64,000 nucleotides of DNA. It comes from Monodelphis domestica (Eukaryota; Chordata; Mammalia; Didelphimorphia; Didelphidae). The stretch lies in contig NC_077227.1 in the NCBI RefSeq assembly GCF_027887165.1, positions 79,244,930 through 79,308,929 of the forward strand. The letters are read 5' to 3'. The notes below the pieces were generated by a model. The model was not told the origin of the DNA, did no database searches, and saw only the letters and a program-made list of their open reading frames with translations. Shown piece by piece: positions 56,201-62,785 of the stretch; positions within the stretch are counted from its first letter, which is position 1, and the number at the start of each line of letters is the position of its first letter. Position numbers and translations under genes: made by a program.

Positions 56201-57176
56201 TTAAATTGGAAGAGACCAGAAGAGGAGAGAAAGGCCTAGAAAAGTTTGCTTTTTGCCATATTATTTGGTTCCCTGACCTTGTTATTTGAAACAATTTTTG
56301 TTGATGTAATCTTATCTTAATAAGCACGCCTCAAATATTCCCTCACCCATCATTACCTTTTTAAAAATTTTATATTAATGTATTTTGTTTTCGCAACACC
56401 TACATTTTCCATTATATTCTTTACCTAACCCCTTCTAAAGAGCTATCCCTTATCAACATTTTGAAAAAGTCATATATTGTATTTGTTCATCCACGTTCTT
56501 GGTTCTCCTCCTCTGCAAGGAAATATTGGGGAATGTATTTTCTCATTTATTTTGGGACCTAGGTTGGTAATAACGTCACAGCATTCAGTTTTGATTGTTT
56601 AGTTATTCTTTATGTTTATATTGTAGTCAGGTATGTTATTTCCTGGGGCAGCTAGTGGTACAGTGGACAGAGTACTAAACTTGGAGTCAGGCAGGAAGAC
56701 TCATCTCCCCAAGTTCAAATCTAGCCTCATACACTTAGCTGTATGACTCTGGGCAAGTCACTTAACTGCTTGCCTTAATTCCTTATCATCAGCAAAATAA
56801 ACTGGAGAAGGAAATAGTAGGTTGAGGAATCTTTAGGAATAAATTGATGATCTATTCATTCTTATTAGAGTCAGGCAATTAATCATTCTAGTCTCATCTT
56901 ACTGTTGCTCTTATTTTACAGAAGGGAAAACTACAGGAAAGTTTTAAAATCAGAAAATAAGCTTAGGGAAAGTGGCTTTTTAAATCTGTATTTTTCATTG
57001 TATAACTGCCTCACAACTAAGTTTATGGTCTAATTAGAATATTTTAATTTAAGCAGATGATGTGCAGACCAACTACTGTGAAATTGACTTAGACAAAGCA
57101 AAGAGAGATGCTTTTGTGTATGCTATCAAGAATCACTATTGGTACCAGATGTACATCGATGATTTACCAATATGGG
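29113..57176 (+). CDS. TM9SF3: TM9SF3, first three coding exons (gene continues past the window)
   Basis: Join 29113-29217, 50172-50367, 57057-57176; 140 complete codons plus one base. TM9SF3 is a nonaspanin: a cleaved signal peptide, a large lumenal N-terminal domain and nine membrane spans, residing in Golgi/endosomal membranes and linked to sorting of membrane proteins. The family protein has about 589 residues, so the window holds roughly the first quarter, all lumenal. Exon 2 begins [19 protein letters not shown] and exon 3 contains YCEIDLDK and [15 protein letters not shown], which are TM9SF3 signatures. Phases (0, 1, 1) and GT-AG sites are all consistent. The ATG is in strong context (GCGCACCATGG). 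No frame damage is seen, so the gene looks active. The transmembrane exons must lie to the right of 64000. Confidence 0.97.
30100..30230 (+). mobile_element. MIR-type SINE fragment
   Basis: 'ggacaagtcactttacatat', 'ctctgggcctcagttttt' and 'aagagagttggactaggtgg' are the MIR core and following segment. Confidence 0.6.
30540..30745 (+). mobile_element. MIR-type SINE
   Basis: 'gtagtggaaggggcattgga', 'gtaagacctggac' and 'cagtttcctcatctctaaag' show a nearly complete MIR-like unit, with a short 'gggcaagtcat' repetition inside. A C-run follows at about 30757-30770. Confidence 0.65.
31120..31840 (-). mobile_element. L2 fragment, antisense
   Basis: 'gatagatacaaagaatggca', 'gggccaggtgcccaaagaag', 'gacattgtcagacttgccct' and 'aatccagtggtgaggtaagg' follow the antisense L2 order seen at 24000-24680. 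Confidence 0.6.
31841..32490. other. No gene recognised; includes an L1/L2-like scrap
   Basis: 31915-32180 has 'atgttaccaccaaaaatgtt' and 'ttttggtgatttt'-like text that may be an old L1 ORF2-end scrap. The 117-residue frame here (31827-32180) has no recognised domain. Confidence 0.25.
32491..32660 (-). mobile_element. MIR/L3-like ancient repeat
   Basis: 'cttaaagggaccttcccttg', 'ccaactcctttattttatgg' and 'attgagacccagaaaggttg' match a common ancient mammalian repeat motif. 'aggatcataacct' occurs twice within it. Confidence 0.45.
32661..33063. other. No gene recognised
   Basis: AT-rich intronic sequence without an identifiable repeat or RNA gene. Confidence 0.3.
33064..33260 (+). pseudogene. 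Protein-like patch, possible decayed retrocopy of an unidentified gene
   Basis: Two adjoining frames look more protein-like than intronic chance. At 33067-33129 the sequence reads [20 protein letters not shown] and on. After a +1 shift, 33140-33259 reads [18 protein letters not shown] and onward to KRY then a stop. Together they cover about 65 codons. I do not recognise the family. If real, the piece is broken by at least one frameshift and has no visible splice sites or poly(A) tail. Confidence 0.25.
33450..33651 (-). mobile_element. Mar1-type CORE-SINE, diverged
   Basis: Tail complement 'aacttttaccatctgtctta' to head complement 'ctactgagctacttgttcta'; a short insertion lies within the head. 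CORE complement 'ttgacttgcccaggatcaca'. Confidence 0.82.
33960..34140 (+). mobile_element. Non-autonomous hAT-like DNA transposon
   Basis: 'cagggcttatcactctgggg', 'tccatgaactta', 'caatataattggttttcttt' and 'gtaatcttgtgtattttata' match a widespread mammalian hAT-type element with a 'caggggttcttaacctgggg'-like start. The right terminus is worn. No transposase sequence. Confidence 0.55.
34183..35165 (-). mobile_element. 5'-truncated L1, antisense
   Basis: 3' UTR ('ttcctatgattacatgattt') followed by ORF2-end text: 'tgttctcctggttctgctca', 'tatgatataccaca'-like, 'tttgttcagccattccccaa', 'tttgccaccataaaaagtgc' and 'tggtattgctggatcaaagg'. The minus-strand open frames of 117 and 78 residues (34504-34891) are the C-terminal part of L1 ORF2 ([17 protein letters not shown]), broken by frameshift. 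Confidence 0.85.
34277..34345. repeat. (TA)n microsatellite
   Basis: Two TA-repeat tracts (about 34279-34291 and 34329-34344) inside the L1 3' UTR, separated by 'gtgatatacatatatatgga'. Likely length-polymorphic. Confidence 0.7.
35380..35645. mobile_element. SINE head fragment followed by L2 3' end (antisense)
   Basis: 35385-35458 resembles a MAR4/WSINE-type head ('gagccaggaagaccagaatt', 'caaatttggcctta'). 35462-35640 is the L2 3' end in reverse ('gcctactctgtgccagacac', 'ctggggatacaaata', 'aaggagcttacaatctgaag'). Confidence 0.6.
35920..36035 (+). mobile_element. L2 3' end, sense
   Basis: 'agagggtaagtttctcaagg', 'cattgtcaagcatagtgcta' and 'gatctttgataaatgtttat' match the L2 3' terminus. Confidence 0.55.
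36036..37285. other. No gene or repeat recognised (about 1.25 kb)
   Basis: AT-rich intron. The 116-residue minus-strand frame (36422-36772) has no recognised domain and no codon pattern of a gene. I see no structured RNA candidate. Confidence 0.35.
37290..37502 (+). mobile_element. Non-autonomous hAT-like element with terminal inverted repeats
   Basis: The left end CAGGTTCTTAACTTG (37292-37306) pairs imperfectly with the right end GGTTAAGAATTCCTG (about 37484-37498). Internal text 'ttttcaccaacctctaacta' and 'taaggggtccatgatctaaa' fits the same hAT-type family as 33960. An 8-bp target duplication is no longer clear. Confidence 0.65.
37503..38555. other. Old MIR/L2-like scraps, no gene
   Basis: 38030-38170 resembles a MIR-type unit ('aatgtttgcaaagtttttga', 'gatcttatttgatctttaca', 'gaggcaggttctattata'). 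37640-37740 may be a worn L2 piece. Nothing else is recognisable. Confidence 0.35.
38560..39474 (+). mobile_element. 5'-truncated L1, sense
   Basis: ORF2 end and 3' UTR: 'cctatcagattggctaatat', 'agtgttgaagaggatgtgga', 'tgtatcccaaagagatttgt', 'tggggcatagctgaacaagt' and the end 'attaaaaaaaaaaaagaatt'. It is the only clear L1 piece in the same direction as TM9SF3 within the gene. Degenerate. Confidence 0.8.
39560..39832 (+). mobile_element. Possible hAT-type (MER5-like) element
   Basis: 'aatcaaaacattttagtatt' and the right end 'gactacattttgagaactgt' resemble hAT-type non-autonomous elements ending 'ttgagaaccactg'. The left terminus is not clear. Confidence 0.4.
39833..40645. other. No gene recognised
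   Basis: AT-rich with T/C runs at 40370-40410. No repeat family named. Confidence 0.3.
40646..40800 (+). mobile_element. MIR-type SINE
   Basis: 'tgacttgtcctgtgactttg', 'gggctgccctttccttatct' and 'gcaaaatgactgggatctga' show the MIR core and distal segment. Confidence 0.6.
41115..41255 (+). mobile_element. MIR-type SINE, left part (split by the LTR element)
   Basis: 'gcagacagagtcctgtatgt', 'gttctgagcaaattctctcg' and 'gtttcctcatctgtaatata'. The expected continuation ('aataatatttgtactac...ctcacagg' type) is found at 44743 onward ('atatttgtactttatatctc'), so the MIR is one element split by a 3.5-kb insertion. Confidence 0.7.
41256..41571 (-). repeat. 3' LTR of the element
   Basis: About 316 bp. 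Shared blocks with the other LTR include 'atattttataaagttt', 'aataatcacttgaagtagaa', 'ataaagcctg', 'aagctacacaaaac' and 'gagaaggaacatgggaa'. The ends are close to TG...CA. Confidence 0.75.
44445..44742 (-). repeat. 5' LTR of the element
   Basis: About 298 bp and parallel to 41256-41571. The base after 44742 returns to MIR sequence ('atatttgtac'), and the MIR text left of 41256 ends 'ataatattac'. A short duplication of ATATT type is therefore likely but not clean. Confidence 0.75.
44800..45120 (-). mobile_element. Probable L2 fragment, antisense
   Basis: 'ggtttctttggtgacagagt', 'tactgggatcggagatagag' and 'gagtcattagcatggttgtg' resemble antisense L2. Weak. Confidence 0.35.
45250..45640 (-). 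mobile_element. Two MIR/L3-like ancient repeats
   Basis: 45268-45420 ('agctggaagggactttggaa', 'attgaggcccagagagttga') and 45478-45620 ('agaatcagtgaatcattagt', 'ttagaagagacctttagatg', 'gaggcccacagtcacataac') are two units of the same ancient motif as 32491. Confidence 0.5.
45985..46310 (-). mobile_element. L1 3' UTR, 5'-truncated, antisense
   Basis: 'tagaacattttcccaggatt', 'acccaatttcactgggtttt', 'gtgatcatttagggttt' and 'agattttcctctgaatgtgg' match the copies at 47960 and 61640. Confidence 0.75.
46311..46924. other. No gene; possible L2 scrap
   Basis: 46540-46800 has antisense L2-like text ('tagatccttgggaggtattc'). Otherwise unassigned intron. Confidence 0.3.
46925..47165 (-). mobile_element. 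L1 3' UTR, 5'-truncated, antisense
   Basis: 'actttcatgtaatattattt', 'agaagacatattacacatac' and 'tctcatgaaggaaatatagt' match the segment at 19495-19590. Confidence 0.7.
47166..47955. other. No gene; one MIR-like scrap
   Basis: 'ctcattttatagatgaagaa' near 47343 is a MIR/L3-like motif. The remainder is unassigned AT-rich intron. Confidence 0.3.
47956..48207 (-). mobile_element. L1 3' UTR, 5'-truncated, antisense
   Basis: 'agaatattttctcatggtta', 'catgattcatattctttcct', 'aattcaactgggttttatat' and 'gtgatcatttagagtctaca' match 45985 and 61640. Confidence 0.75.
48208..48740. other. No gene recognised
   Basis: Open frames of 62-68 residues overlap on both strands at 48543-48758. Neither shows a domain. 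Possibly an old retrocopy scrap, but I cannot support it. Confidence 0.25.
48741..48870 (-). mobile_element. MIR-type SINE fragment
   Basis: 'acaatcctgtgagttaaata', 'gaggaaactaaggcttttag' and 'ctaggattaaatctt' follow antisense MIR order. Confidence 0.5.
48871..49640. other. No gene recognised
   Basis: C/T-rich at 49420-49600, possibly a worn L2 sense piece leading into the L2 end at 49872. Otherwise unassigned. Confidence 0.3.
49641..49871 (+). mobile_element. MAR4/WSINE-like tRNA-SINE inside an L2 end
   Basis: Head 'ggctaagtgactcaatggtt', CORE 'gctttgtgaccctgagcaag', 3' part 'aggaaatggcaaagcaaagt' and 'ggtcagacaggtctaacaat'. Both flanks read TAGATTGTAA (49631-49640 and 49875-49884), a target duplication within the L2 3' end. 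Confidence 0.75.
49872..49985 (+). mobile_element. L2 3' end, sense
   Basis: 'tgagggtaggggctgttttt' and 'acagtgcctggcacatggta' then 'taatgtttattgattg' form a classic L2 terminus. It lies about 190 bases before TM9SF3 exon 2. Confidence 0.75.
50172..50367 (+). CDS. TM9SF3: TM9SF3 exon 2
   Basis: 65 codons plus one base. A long T-tract precedes the acceptor AG at 50170-50171. The protein part contains [19 protein letters not shown], a conserved nonaspanin block of the lumenal domain, and ends [11 protein letters not shown]. It appears identical to mammalian TM9SF3 as I know it. Donor AAAG/GTAAAT, phase 1. Confidence 0.97.
50575..50998 (+). mobile_element. CR1/L3-type LINE 3' end, sense
   Basis: 'ataactgtcttcaggtattt', 'tctcaggaagaacttgctat', 'agagctgtccaacagtgggt', 'gagatcttcaagcagaggct' and 'agatgatcacttatcaggta' follow the CR1/L3 terminal coding and 3' order. 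Ancient and non-coding. Confidence 0.8.
51200..51365 (+). mobile_element. MIR-type SINE
   Basis: 'ttgtgttacattggaaagag', 'gagttcaaaccctggcttta' and 'gtgtttggactagatggcct'. Confidence 0.6.
51370..51655 (+). mobile_element. L2 3' region, sense
   Basis: 'tcaagtaccttcttttatag' and 'tttttgtctttgtaaattgt', then 'tagttgttgaatgaatgaat'. Worn copy. Confidence 0.55.
51715..51895 (+). mobile_element. MIR-type SINE
   Basis: 'agccctggactaggagtgag', 'ttgataagtcacttaatgtc' and 'attagactagatggtctcta'. Confidence 0.6.
51896..52425. other. No gene recognised
   Basis: AT-rich intronic sequence without identifiable repeats. Confidence 0.3.
52430..53910 (-). mobile_element. L2 fragment, antisense, longest in the window
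   Basis: About 1.5 kb in L2 antisense order: 'gaggcagtagagagatactg', 'gatttgtgctttaagaatat', 'gttgtagaggtagaatggat', 'tgagtttgagatacctgtgg', then 'gagctgatgagattaccaag' and 'gaagaaagtaatgagttatc'. The frames at 53075-53440 (121 residues) and 53683-53889 are chance translations of this repeat. Confidence 0.65.
53911..54890. other. No gene; one L2 3' scrap
   Basis: 54110-54205 ('ttccttgagagcatggacta', 'tttttgtccctagctcctgg') is a sense L2 terminus. The rest is unassigned. Confidence 0.35.
54895..55770 (-). mobile_element. Old L1-type 3' end, antisense
   Basis: 'tctttagccattctccagtc', 'gtttctaattctttgctgaa', 'aagtgctcctataaatgttt' and 'caatttgcatttctctaatt' follow the L1 ORF2-end order but with high divergence, so an older L1 (or HAL1-type) copy than that at 34183. 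Confidence 0.6.
55940..56065 (-). mobile_element. L2 fragment, antisense
   Basis: 'taactgggagagtggtggta', 'cctttgatagaatagggaag' and 'gttcagttttgaagaggaca'. Confidence 0.55.
56070..56640. other. No gene recognised
   Basis: May include a worn L1 3' UTR (56340-56560), not supported strongly. Confidence 0.25.
56643..56830 (+). mobile_element. MAR4/WSINE-like tRNA-SINE
   Basis: 'ggggcagctagtggtacagt', 'ttggagtcaggcaggaagac', 'caagttcaaatctagcctca', 'gggcaagtcacttaactgct' and 'aactggagaaggaaatagta'. The far 3' end is missing. It ends about 230 bases before exon 3. Confidence 0.75.
57057..57176 (+). CDS. TM9SF3: TM9SF3 exon 3
   Basis: 120 bases completing an Asp codon and ending one base into a Gly codon. 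The product [20 protein letters not shown] then continues to YIDDLPIW. Eutherian TM9SF3 as I recall it has DDVMPATYCE at the start, so the segment here looks one residue shorter and changed between V and Y, and K-E-K is K-A-K. Donor GGG/GTAAGT is near-perfect. Confidence 0.96.
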
Positions 57177-57687
57177 GTAAGTAAAGTAGAATTAAAAATG
57201 CATTTGACATTTTCAAAATCAACATTATTTAATCATTTTCATTGAATTACTTATTGCTTTTATAGTGGTTGAAGTAATTCTTTATTCTGTATATGTTTTG
57301 GTTATGTATAAAATAATTTATTTTACTATGTTATCATAGTCCCCTATTACTAATTATGAGTAAATATCATTCTTACTAAACCAAATTAATGAGAAAACTA
57401 AATCCAACATACTTTCCCAAAGGGAACAAAATGTTGTACAGAGCGAAACAATATTAATTTGAAATTCATAGGTTTAAAATAAACTTGAAGTTAAAATAGT
57501 TTTGAAGTGATTATTTCATACAACAAAAAGGTAGATTTCTGTGTGATCTGGCTATATAATTCTGGTACTTATTTAGTGGTATGGCATGGTTAAACTCTTG
57601 TAACTCTTTTGCTGTTTCCTTGTTTTTTTTCCCCTCCAAATTTTCTTATTAAAAAACTTTTGGAACAATACCTTTAAAAAGCTATGC

Positions 57688-57883
57688 TAAAGGGGCAGGT
57701 AGAAGGTTCAGTGGATTGAGAGGCTGGCCTAGAGATAAGAGGTCCTAGTTCAAGTCTGGCCTCAGATACTTCCCAGCTGTGTAACCCTGGGCAAGTCACT
57801 TAACCCCTATTGCCTAGCCCTTACTTCCATTCTGCTTTGGAACCAATACTCAGGATTGTAAGATCAAAGGTAAGGGTTTTTAA
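57688..57883 (+). mobile_element. Mar1-type CORE-SINE
   Basis: Full-length copy with a perfect 12-bp duplication AAAAAGCTATGC (57676-57687 and 57884-57895). Confidence 0.92.
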
Positions 57884-58099
57884 AAAAAGCTATGCCAGTC
57901 AAGGGAATTTAGTGCATATTATCCTTAATGGAACATAATCCAAAAGTTACCCAACTTTAGGCTATTTTTGGACTGTTTTTGAATTTTTAAGTGCCTGATA
58001 TTCTAGAAATATACAATGCTTATCTGAGAAGCATTTGGAAAGCTATCTAACTTTCTCAGTCAGCTCCTCATCCAATTATTTATTCATTCATTTGTTTAT

Positions 58100-58222
58100 T
58101 TATAAAACCTTTACCTTCTGTCTTAGAATCAATACTGTTGGAAGTGTCTGAGGTCAGATTTGAACTAGGACCTCTGCTCTCTAGGCCAGGCTCTCAATCC
58201 ACTGAGCTACCCAGCTGCCCCC
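58100..58222 (-). mobile_element. Mar1-type CORE-SINE with internal deletion
   Basis: The tail complement ('aacctttaccttctgtctta', 'gaatcaatactg') is joined directly to the CORE-proximal part ('ttggaagtgtctgaggtcag') and head complement 'gagctacccagctgccccc'. About 75 bases between them are absent. Confidence 0.85.
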
Positions 58223-58624
58223 ATTCATTCAATTATTTACTGCTTACCTATCCCTCCATACTGGGTATGACTAAATGGGATCATCTATTAGACAAATAGA
58301 GAACACCTAAACTTAACCTGCTCAATCTTAAGTAAACATCAAATTCTTTTTCTTTGGCTAAGGGAATGGAATGTAGGGCTAGATGGAAATGAGGACAGTA
58401 ATTAAATGTTTTTAAAAGCTTTTTTCTTAGTAACTGAGTTGAATGTACGGTAAAAATTCTAACTTTGGCTCCAGTTTACGTTTTAGCTAATTCACCACTT
58501 GATTTCATCTTATAAACTAAGGCATTAAGGAAGCATTTACATATTCTTATAGGCAAGGTAAACAGTTCACATGAAAAACCATATAAGGTATTATAGCATA
58601 GTAAAGTTGAATATAGTTGAATAA

Positions 58625-58760
58625 GCTTCGAAATGGAATCATAAGACTTGGGTTCAACTCCCAGCTATACTACTTAGGAAGTTGACCTTGGGCAAATTGC
58701 TTTAATGAGATTGTTGAGCTAAATGATCTCTTCTAGCTCTGTGTTGATGCTCTTGTAATC
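58625..58760 (+). mobile_element. MIR-type SINE fragment
   Basis: 'agacttgggttcaactccca', 'gaccttgggcaaattgcttt' and 'gctaaatgatctcttctagc'. Confidence 0.55.
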
Positions 58761-58789
58761 CCAATAGCCTGTTCTTGGACCAGGTTCTT

Positions 58790-59690
58790 TTCTTTCTTTT
58801 TAATATGTAAAAACAATTTTTAACACTTATTTTTAAAATATGAGTTCTGTAGGATTTAAATGAATGTCCATCACTCCAAGTATTAATTTTATAAAGTTTA
58901 TTAAAAATCACTTTTGAAGTAGAAGAAATAAAAAGGAAATACAAGTATAAAAACCTAATTATCTAACAAAAGTAAAACCATGTGAGTAAGTTTGTTCTCC
59001 TGGCTCCCAAAAAGCCCATGTCCATAGATGCCTGCTATCACAAGAAGAGAGAACGAGAGGTGGGACTACACAAAATTTATATCCTGTCTAAGGCAGCAGA
59101 GGGAGAGTGGGGTTCTGGGAATTGTAGTTCTGGGATTCAGATTCCAATTATACAGTTCCAAATTCTCCTCTCATTTTGACATAGATTATTCATGTGTAAT
59201 CATGCAAAATATATTTCCATTTTAGCCATGTTTCAAAAGAAAACACAGACCCCATCCCTATTCCCTTTACCCCCCCCCCCCCCCCAAGAAAAATGAAGTG
59301 GGGAAAAAAAGGATATTTTAATCTACCTTCAAACTCCATTGTTTCTTTTGAGTTTGAGTCAGATAATATTTTTCATTATAAGCCTTTTGAAATTGTCTTG
59401 GATTATGTATTGCTGAGAATAGCTAAGTGACTCATAGTTGATCATTGTATGATATTGCTGTTACTGCGTTCACTTTTCCTGGTTCTGCTCACTTTGCATC
59501 AGTTCATGTAAGTCTTTCCAAGTTTTTCTGAAAGCATTCTGCTCATCATTTCTTATAGCACAATAGTATTCCTTCACAAATATATATCATGACTTTTAGT
59601 CATTCTCTAATTGATATAGTCCCTCAGTTTCCAATTCTTTGCCACCTCAAAAAGCTGCTAAAAGAATTTTTGTGCATTTGTTTCAGATAT
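58790..59690 (-). mobile_element. 5'-truncated L1, antisense, split by a solo LTR
   Basis: L1 3' UTR on the left (58790-58847) continues at 59155 ('ccaaattctcctctcatttt') to the ORF2 end ('ctggttctgctcactttgca', 'agcacaatagtattccttca', 'ccaattctttgccacctcaa'). It contains a C-run of about 16 at 59270-59285. Confidence 0.78.
58848..59154 (-). mobile_element. Solo LTR related to the 41256-44742 element
   Basis: About 307 bp with the same block order as the two LTRs at 41256 and 44445 ('cactccaagtatta', 'tataaagtttatta', 'tgaagtagaa', 'ctacacaaaa'). TG...CA ends and a 4-bp duplication GTTC (58844-58847 and 59155-59158). It is more diverged than the pair are from each other, so probably an older or different subfamily copy. 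No internal region. Confidence 0.75.
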
Positions 59691-60048
59691 GGGTTTTAAC
59701 CTTGTAGAGCCTAAATTCCCATCTCTGATCTTTAAGGTTCCTTCTATATCCAAATCTTGTAATCATGTAAGGGACTTGCTGGGTGTGAGGAACAGGAGAA
59801 TTGTATGTATGAAATGCCATATACTAAAACAAATATTTGGACCTACTGGGTTAAGAGAGCATTGTTACTTGAAGCATAAAAGTAGCTCAGAACATGTAGT
59901 TCTAAAATATAATTTACATTCTCACAGGATGGTGGCCTCCTGATTGATGAGGTGCTGATTATTGGAATTTCTCTACTGGAAAAGTACAAAACAAAAGTCA
60001 TAATCATCTTTGTGTAAAGAAAGCTGCATCATTTGGACTTCACAGGAC
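59691..60048. other. No gene recognised
   Basis: An 84-residue frame (59689-59943) has a loose C-x2-C ... H-x4-H spacing but not a proper zinc finger (see rejected list). Confidence 0.3.
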
Positions 60049-60049
60049 A

Positions 60050-60510
60050 GTGATGGGGGCAGTGAAGTAGGCCATTTGGTTGGAACAGAGGGGTTTTTAT
60101 ATAAGGGAATAGTAGGAGATAAATTAATGTGTTTATAATTTGTTCCAGATCTCTTAATTCCTTGCTGTGGGTGTAAGACCAAGGTGTATGCCCATGTTCT
60201 AGTAGGCAGTTGGAAGCATATTCTAGGGGTTTTGGCAGGGACAGCAAGAGGCTTCATTTGGAAGGAGTTGCTAGAAGTTAAGTTGAAGTGGGCATGATTC
60301 AAGGCTGTGATGTCACCAGGGCAAAAGGGGGCATGGAGGTAAGAGATGAAGTGACATGTTGGAAGAGCGAAAGGAATGCCACTTTAGGTAGACTGCAAGA
60401 ATGCCAAAAATGGATCCCTGTATGACAGTTGGAAAGGCAGATTTCAGCCAGGTTTTGAAGGGCTTTAAAAGACAAAGCTTATATTTGATCCTTAAAGCAA
60501 TACTATAGTC
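60050..60510 (-). mobile_element. L2 fragment, antisense
   Basis: 'gtgatgtcaccagggcaaaa', 'aatggatccctgtatgacag' and 'gccaggttttgaagggcttt' fit antisense L2. Moderate support. Confidence 0.45.
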
Positions 60511-60649
60511 ATTATAAAGCATTTAGTGCAATTCCTGACACATTGTAAGAGCTATATGTCAGCCAATGTTATTTTTATTATTGTTATTAATGCACTGAAT
60601 CTTCTTTCACATTTAGTTCCTCATATCATACTGCCAGTTAGTGTGAGTT

Positions 60650-60990
60650 TGAGGCTACCAGGTTGTGCAATTGACAAAGCCCTGGGCCTAGAGTCAAGAA
60701 GTCCTCAAAACCCTTAGTTTGAATACAGCCTCAGATACTTTATTTGGCCTTAGGCTAGTCACTTAATTCCTGTTTGCTTCAGTTTTATCAGTTATAAAAT
60801 GGGAATAATGCTAGCAGCTATATTAGTTTTGTTATGAGAATTAAATAAGATAATACATGTAAGTACTATATAAATTTTAGTTATTTGGTCAAGTCACTTA
60901 ACCTTTCTGAGCCTCAGTTTCTTTATCTGTAAAATAGAGGGTTGTACTTGGCAGATCTTAAAATGCTATGTAAATATGAATTATTGTTAT
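60650..60990 (+). mobile_element. Two MIR-type SINEs in tandem
   Basis: The first is 60655-60885 ('gccctgggcctagagtcaag', 'ataaaatgggaataatgcta', 'attaaataagataatacatg'). The second is 60888-60990 ('ggtcaagtcacttaaccttt', 'tgagcctcagtttctttatc', 'tgtaaaatagagggttgtac'). Confidence 0.65.
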
Positions 60991-60999
60991 TATTCAAGA

Positions 61000-61619
61000 T
61001 CTGAAACAATTCTGTTTGGCCTTCAGCCAGAGTCAAAGAGGACTTCACGAACTAGTTGTTTTAATTTTTTTTTTGGTAGTATTTCAGTGGCAAAGATTAG
61101 GTGAGTTGGGCCATTAAAGGAGTAGAGAATGTCCTCAATTGCAGGAGAGTGTGAGACTATACAAATTAGACAGTTAATACATGCCATATATTGTGCTATC
61201 AAGTTCTCCAGGAGTTCAGAAGAAGGACAAGGGTGTTAAGGGAAGTCATTGTGAAGGAAGTGGTATTTGAGGGCTTTGCAGGAGGGGTAGTTTATACAGG
61301 CTTTTGTTGGAAAGGAGAAAAGCTGAAATGGAACCAAAGGAAGCTTCAACCTAAGAGGAATAATAAAATAAATAATAATATATGTTATACCATATGACAT
61401 GTTATATATGTAAAAAAAGTAACATATATTCTATAACATAAAATAATAACAGTTGTGTATTGAGTTATGAGTATAAGGACCAAGAGTCATCTACTTTTAG
61501 GAGGTCTGGACATTTACAAAGGGCAGTTAATCTAGGGCATATTCCCTGATGTAATTTGCAGGGACTATACATTTTTTTCTAAGTCAGTTGTTTTTTCAAT
61601 GAGAGAATTCATATTTTCT
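61000..61619. other. No gene recognised
   Basis: Contains an AT-rich ATAATA/TATGTTATA patch at 61370-61450. Probably worn L2/MIR DNA. Confidence 0.3.
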
Positions 61620-62341
61620 ATTTTTTAATTTTTGGACTTGGAATTTTTTTTTTCATTTTTTTTCATTTAAAAACATTTAAATTAATTTATGACATTATTT
61701 CTTGATTACAAGAATCATATTTTTTCCCTTCCTCCCCTACCCCCATCCTTCCTGTAGCTGATGTGCAGTTTCACTGGGTATTATGCGTGTCCTTGATCCA
61801 AACCTATTTCCATGTTTTTCGTGTTTGCATTAGAATGTTCATTTAGAGTCTACATCGCCAACCATATCCCCTTAACCCATGTATTCAAGCAGTTGTTTTT
61901 CTTCTGTGTTTCTGCTCCCATAGTTTTTCCTCTGAATGTAGATAGTGTTTTTTCTCTAGATCCCTCCAAGTTGTTCAGGATCACTGCATTGCCACTAACG
62001 GTGAAGTCCATTACTTTCGATTGTACCACAGTGTGTTTTATTATTTCTGATGTCTTGTGAAGTCATTAGCTTCTATTTGCCCAGTTCTAATTTTTGAAGA
62101 CTGAATTTCTTTCATGACCGTTTGATCTTTTTCCATTGGGTCTACTTTTTATGGTACTCCTTTCTTTATTGGATTTTTTTTTCCAGTACTTCAATTCTTT
62201 TTTTTTCAGGAAACTCTTTTCTTCACTGGATTTTTTGTGCCTCTTTTTCCAGTCGACTAATTTTGCTTTTTAAACTGTTAATTTCTTTTTGCATTACTTT
62301 CATTTCTTTTCCCATTTTTTTCAACCTGTCTTATTTGATTT

Positions 62342-62540
62342 TTTTTAAACCTTTACATTCCACATTAGAATCAATACTATGTATTGGTTCCAAGGCAAAA
62401 AAGTAGTAAGGGCTAGGCAATGGGGGTTAAGTGACTTGCCCGGGGTCACACAGCTTGGAAGTGTCCGAGGCCAGATTTGAACCTAGGACCTCTGTCTTTA
62501 GGCCTGGCTCTCAATCCACTGTGGTATCCAGCTGCCCCCT
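62342..62540 (-). mobile_element. Mar1-type CORE-SINE inside L1 ORF1
   Basis: Full-length, from tail complement 'taaacctttacattccacat' to head complement 'tatccagctgccccc'. Flanks CTTATTTGATTTT and CTTTTTTGATTTT form the target duplication. It interrupts the ORF1 coiled coil. Confidence 0.9.
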
Positions 62541-62785
62541 CTTTTTTGATTTTTAAATTCCTTTTTGAGTTCTTCCAGAGCATGAGACCAATCCTCCCCC
62601 TCCTCCCTACCCCTTTTGTAAAGTTTTGCCTGTAGTTGTTTGGGTCTCACCTTTTCTGTTGGTTCTGCTCTTTTCTCTTTCTCCCAAAGAAGTTTTTGAG
62701 GGTTAAAAGTTTTTTTCTGTTGGTTGCTCTTTTCCCCCCTTTTTTTGGGGGGGGGTGTGGGTCCTAAGGACTGGGAATTCTGCAA
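62498..62785 (-). pseudogene. L1 ORF1 N-terminal remnant
   Basis: Open for 95 residues, rich in K/E/Q. Residues 1-82 are L1 ORF1-like N-terminal sequence leading into a coiled coil (ALEELKKEFKNQK). The last 13 residues are SINE translation. The ORF1 protein of an active L1 is an RNA-binding trimer; this piece cannot form it. Confidence 0.65.

Larger units (their letters stand above)
50368..57056 (+). other. TM9SF3: TM9SF3 intron 2 (6,689 bp)
   Basis: GT-AG phase-1 intron, largely CR1, L2, MIR and L1 relics. No alternative exon found. Confidence 0.9.

Noticed and set aside
59689-59943. Possible C2H2 zinc finger (C-x2-C ... H-x4-H)
   Set aside because: Spacing between the second Cys and first His is 14 rather than 12, the hydrophobic positions do not fit, and no neighbouring finger exists.
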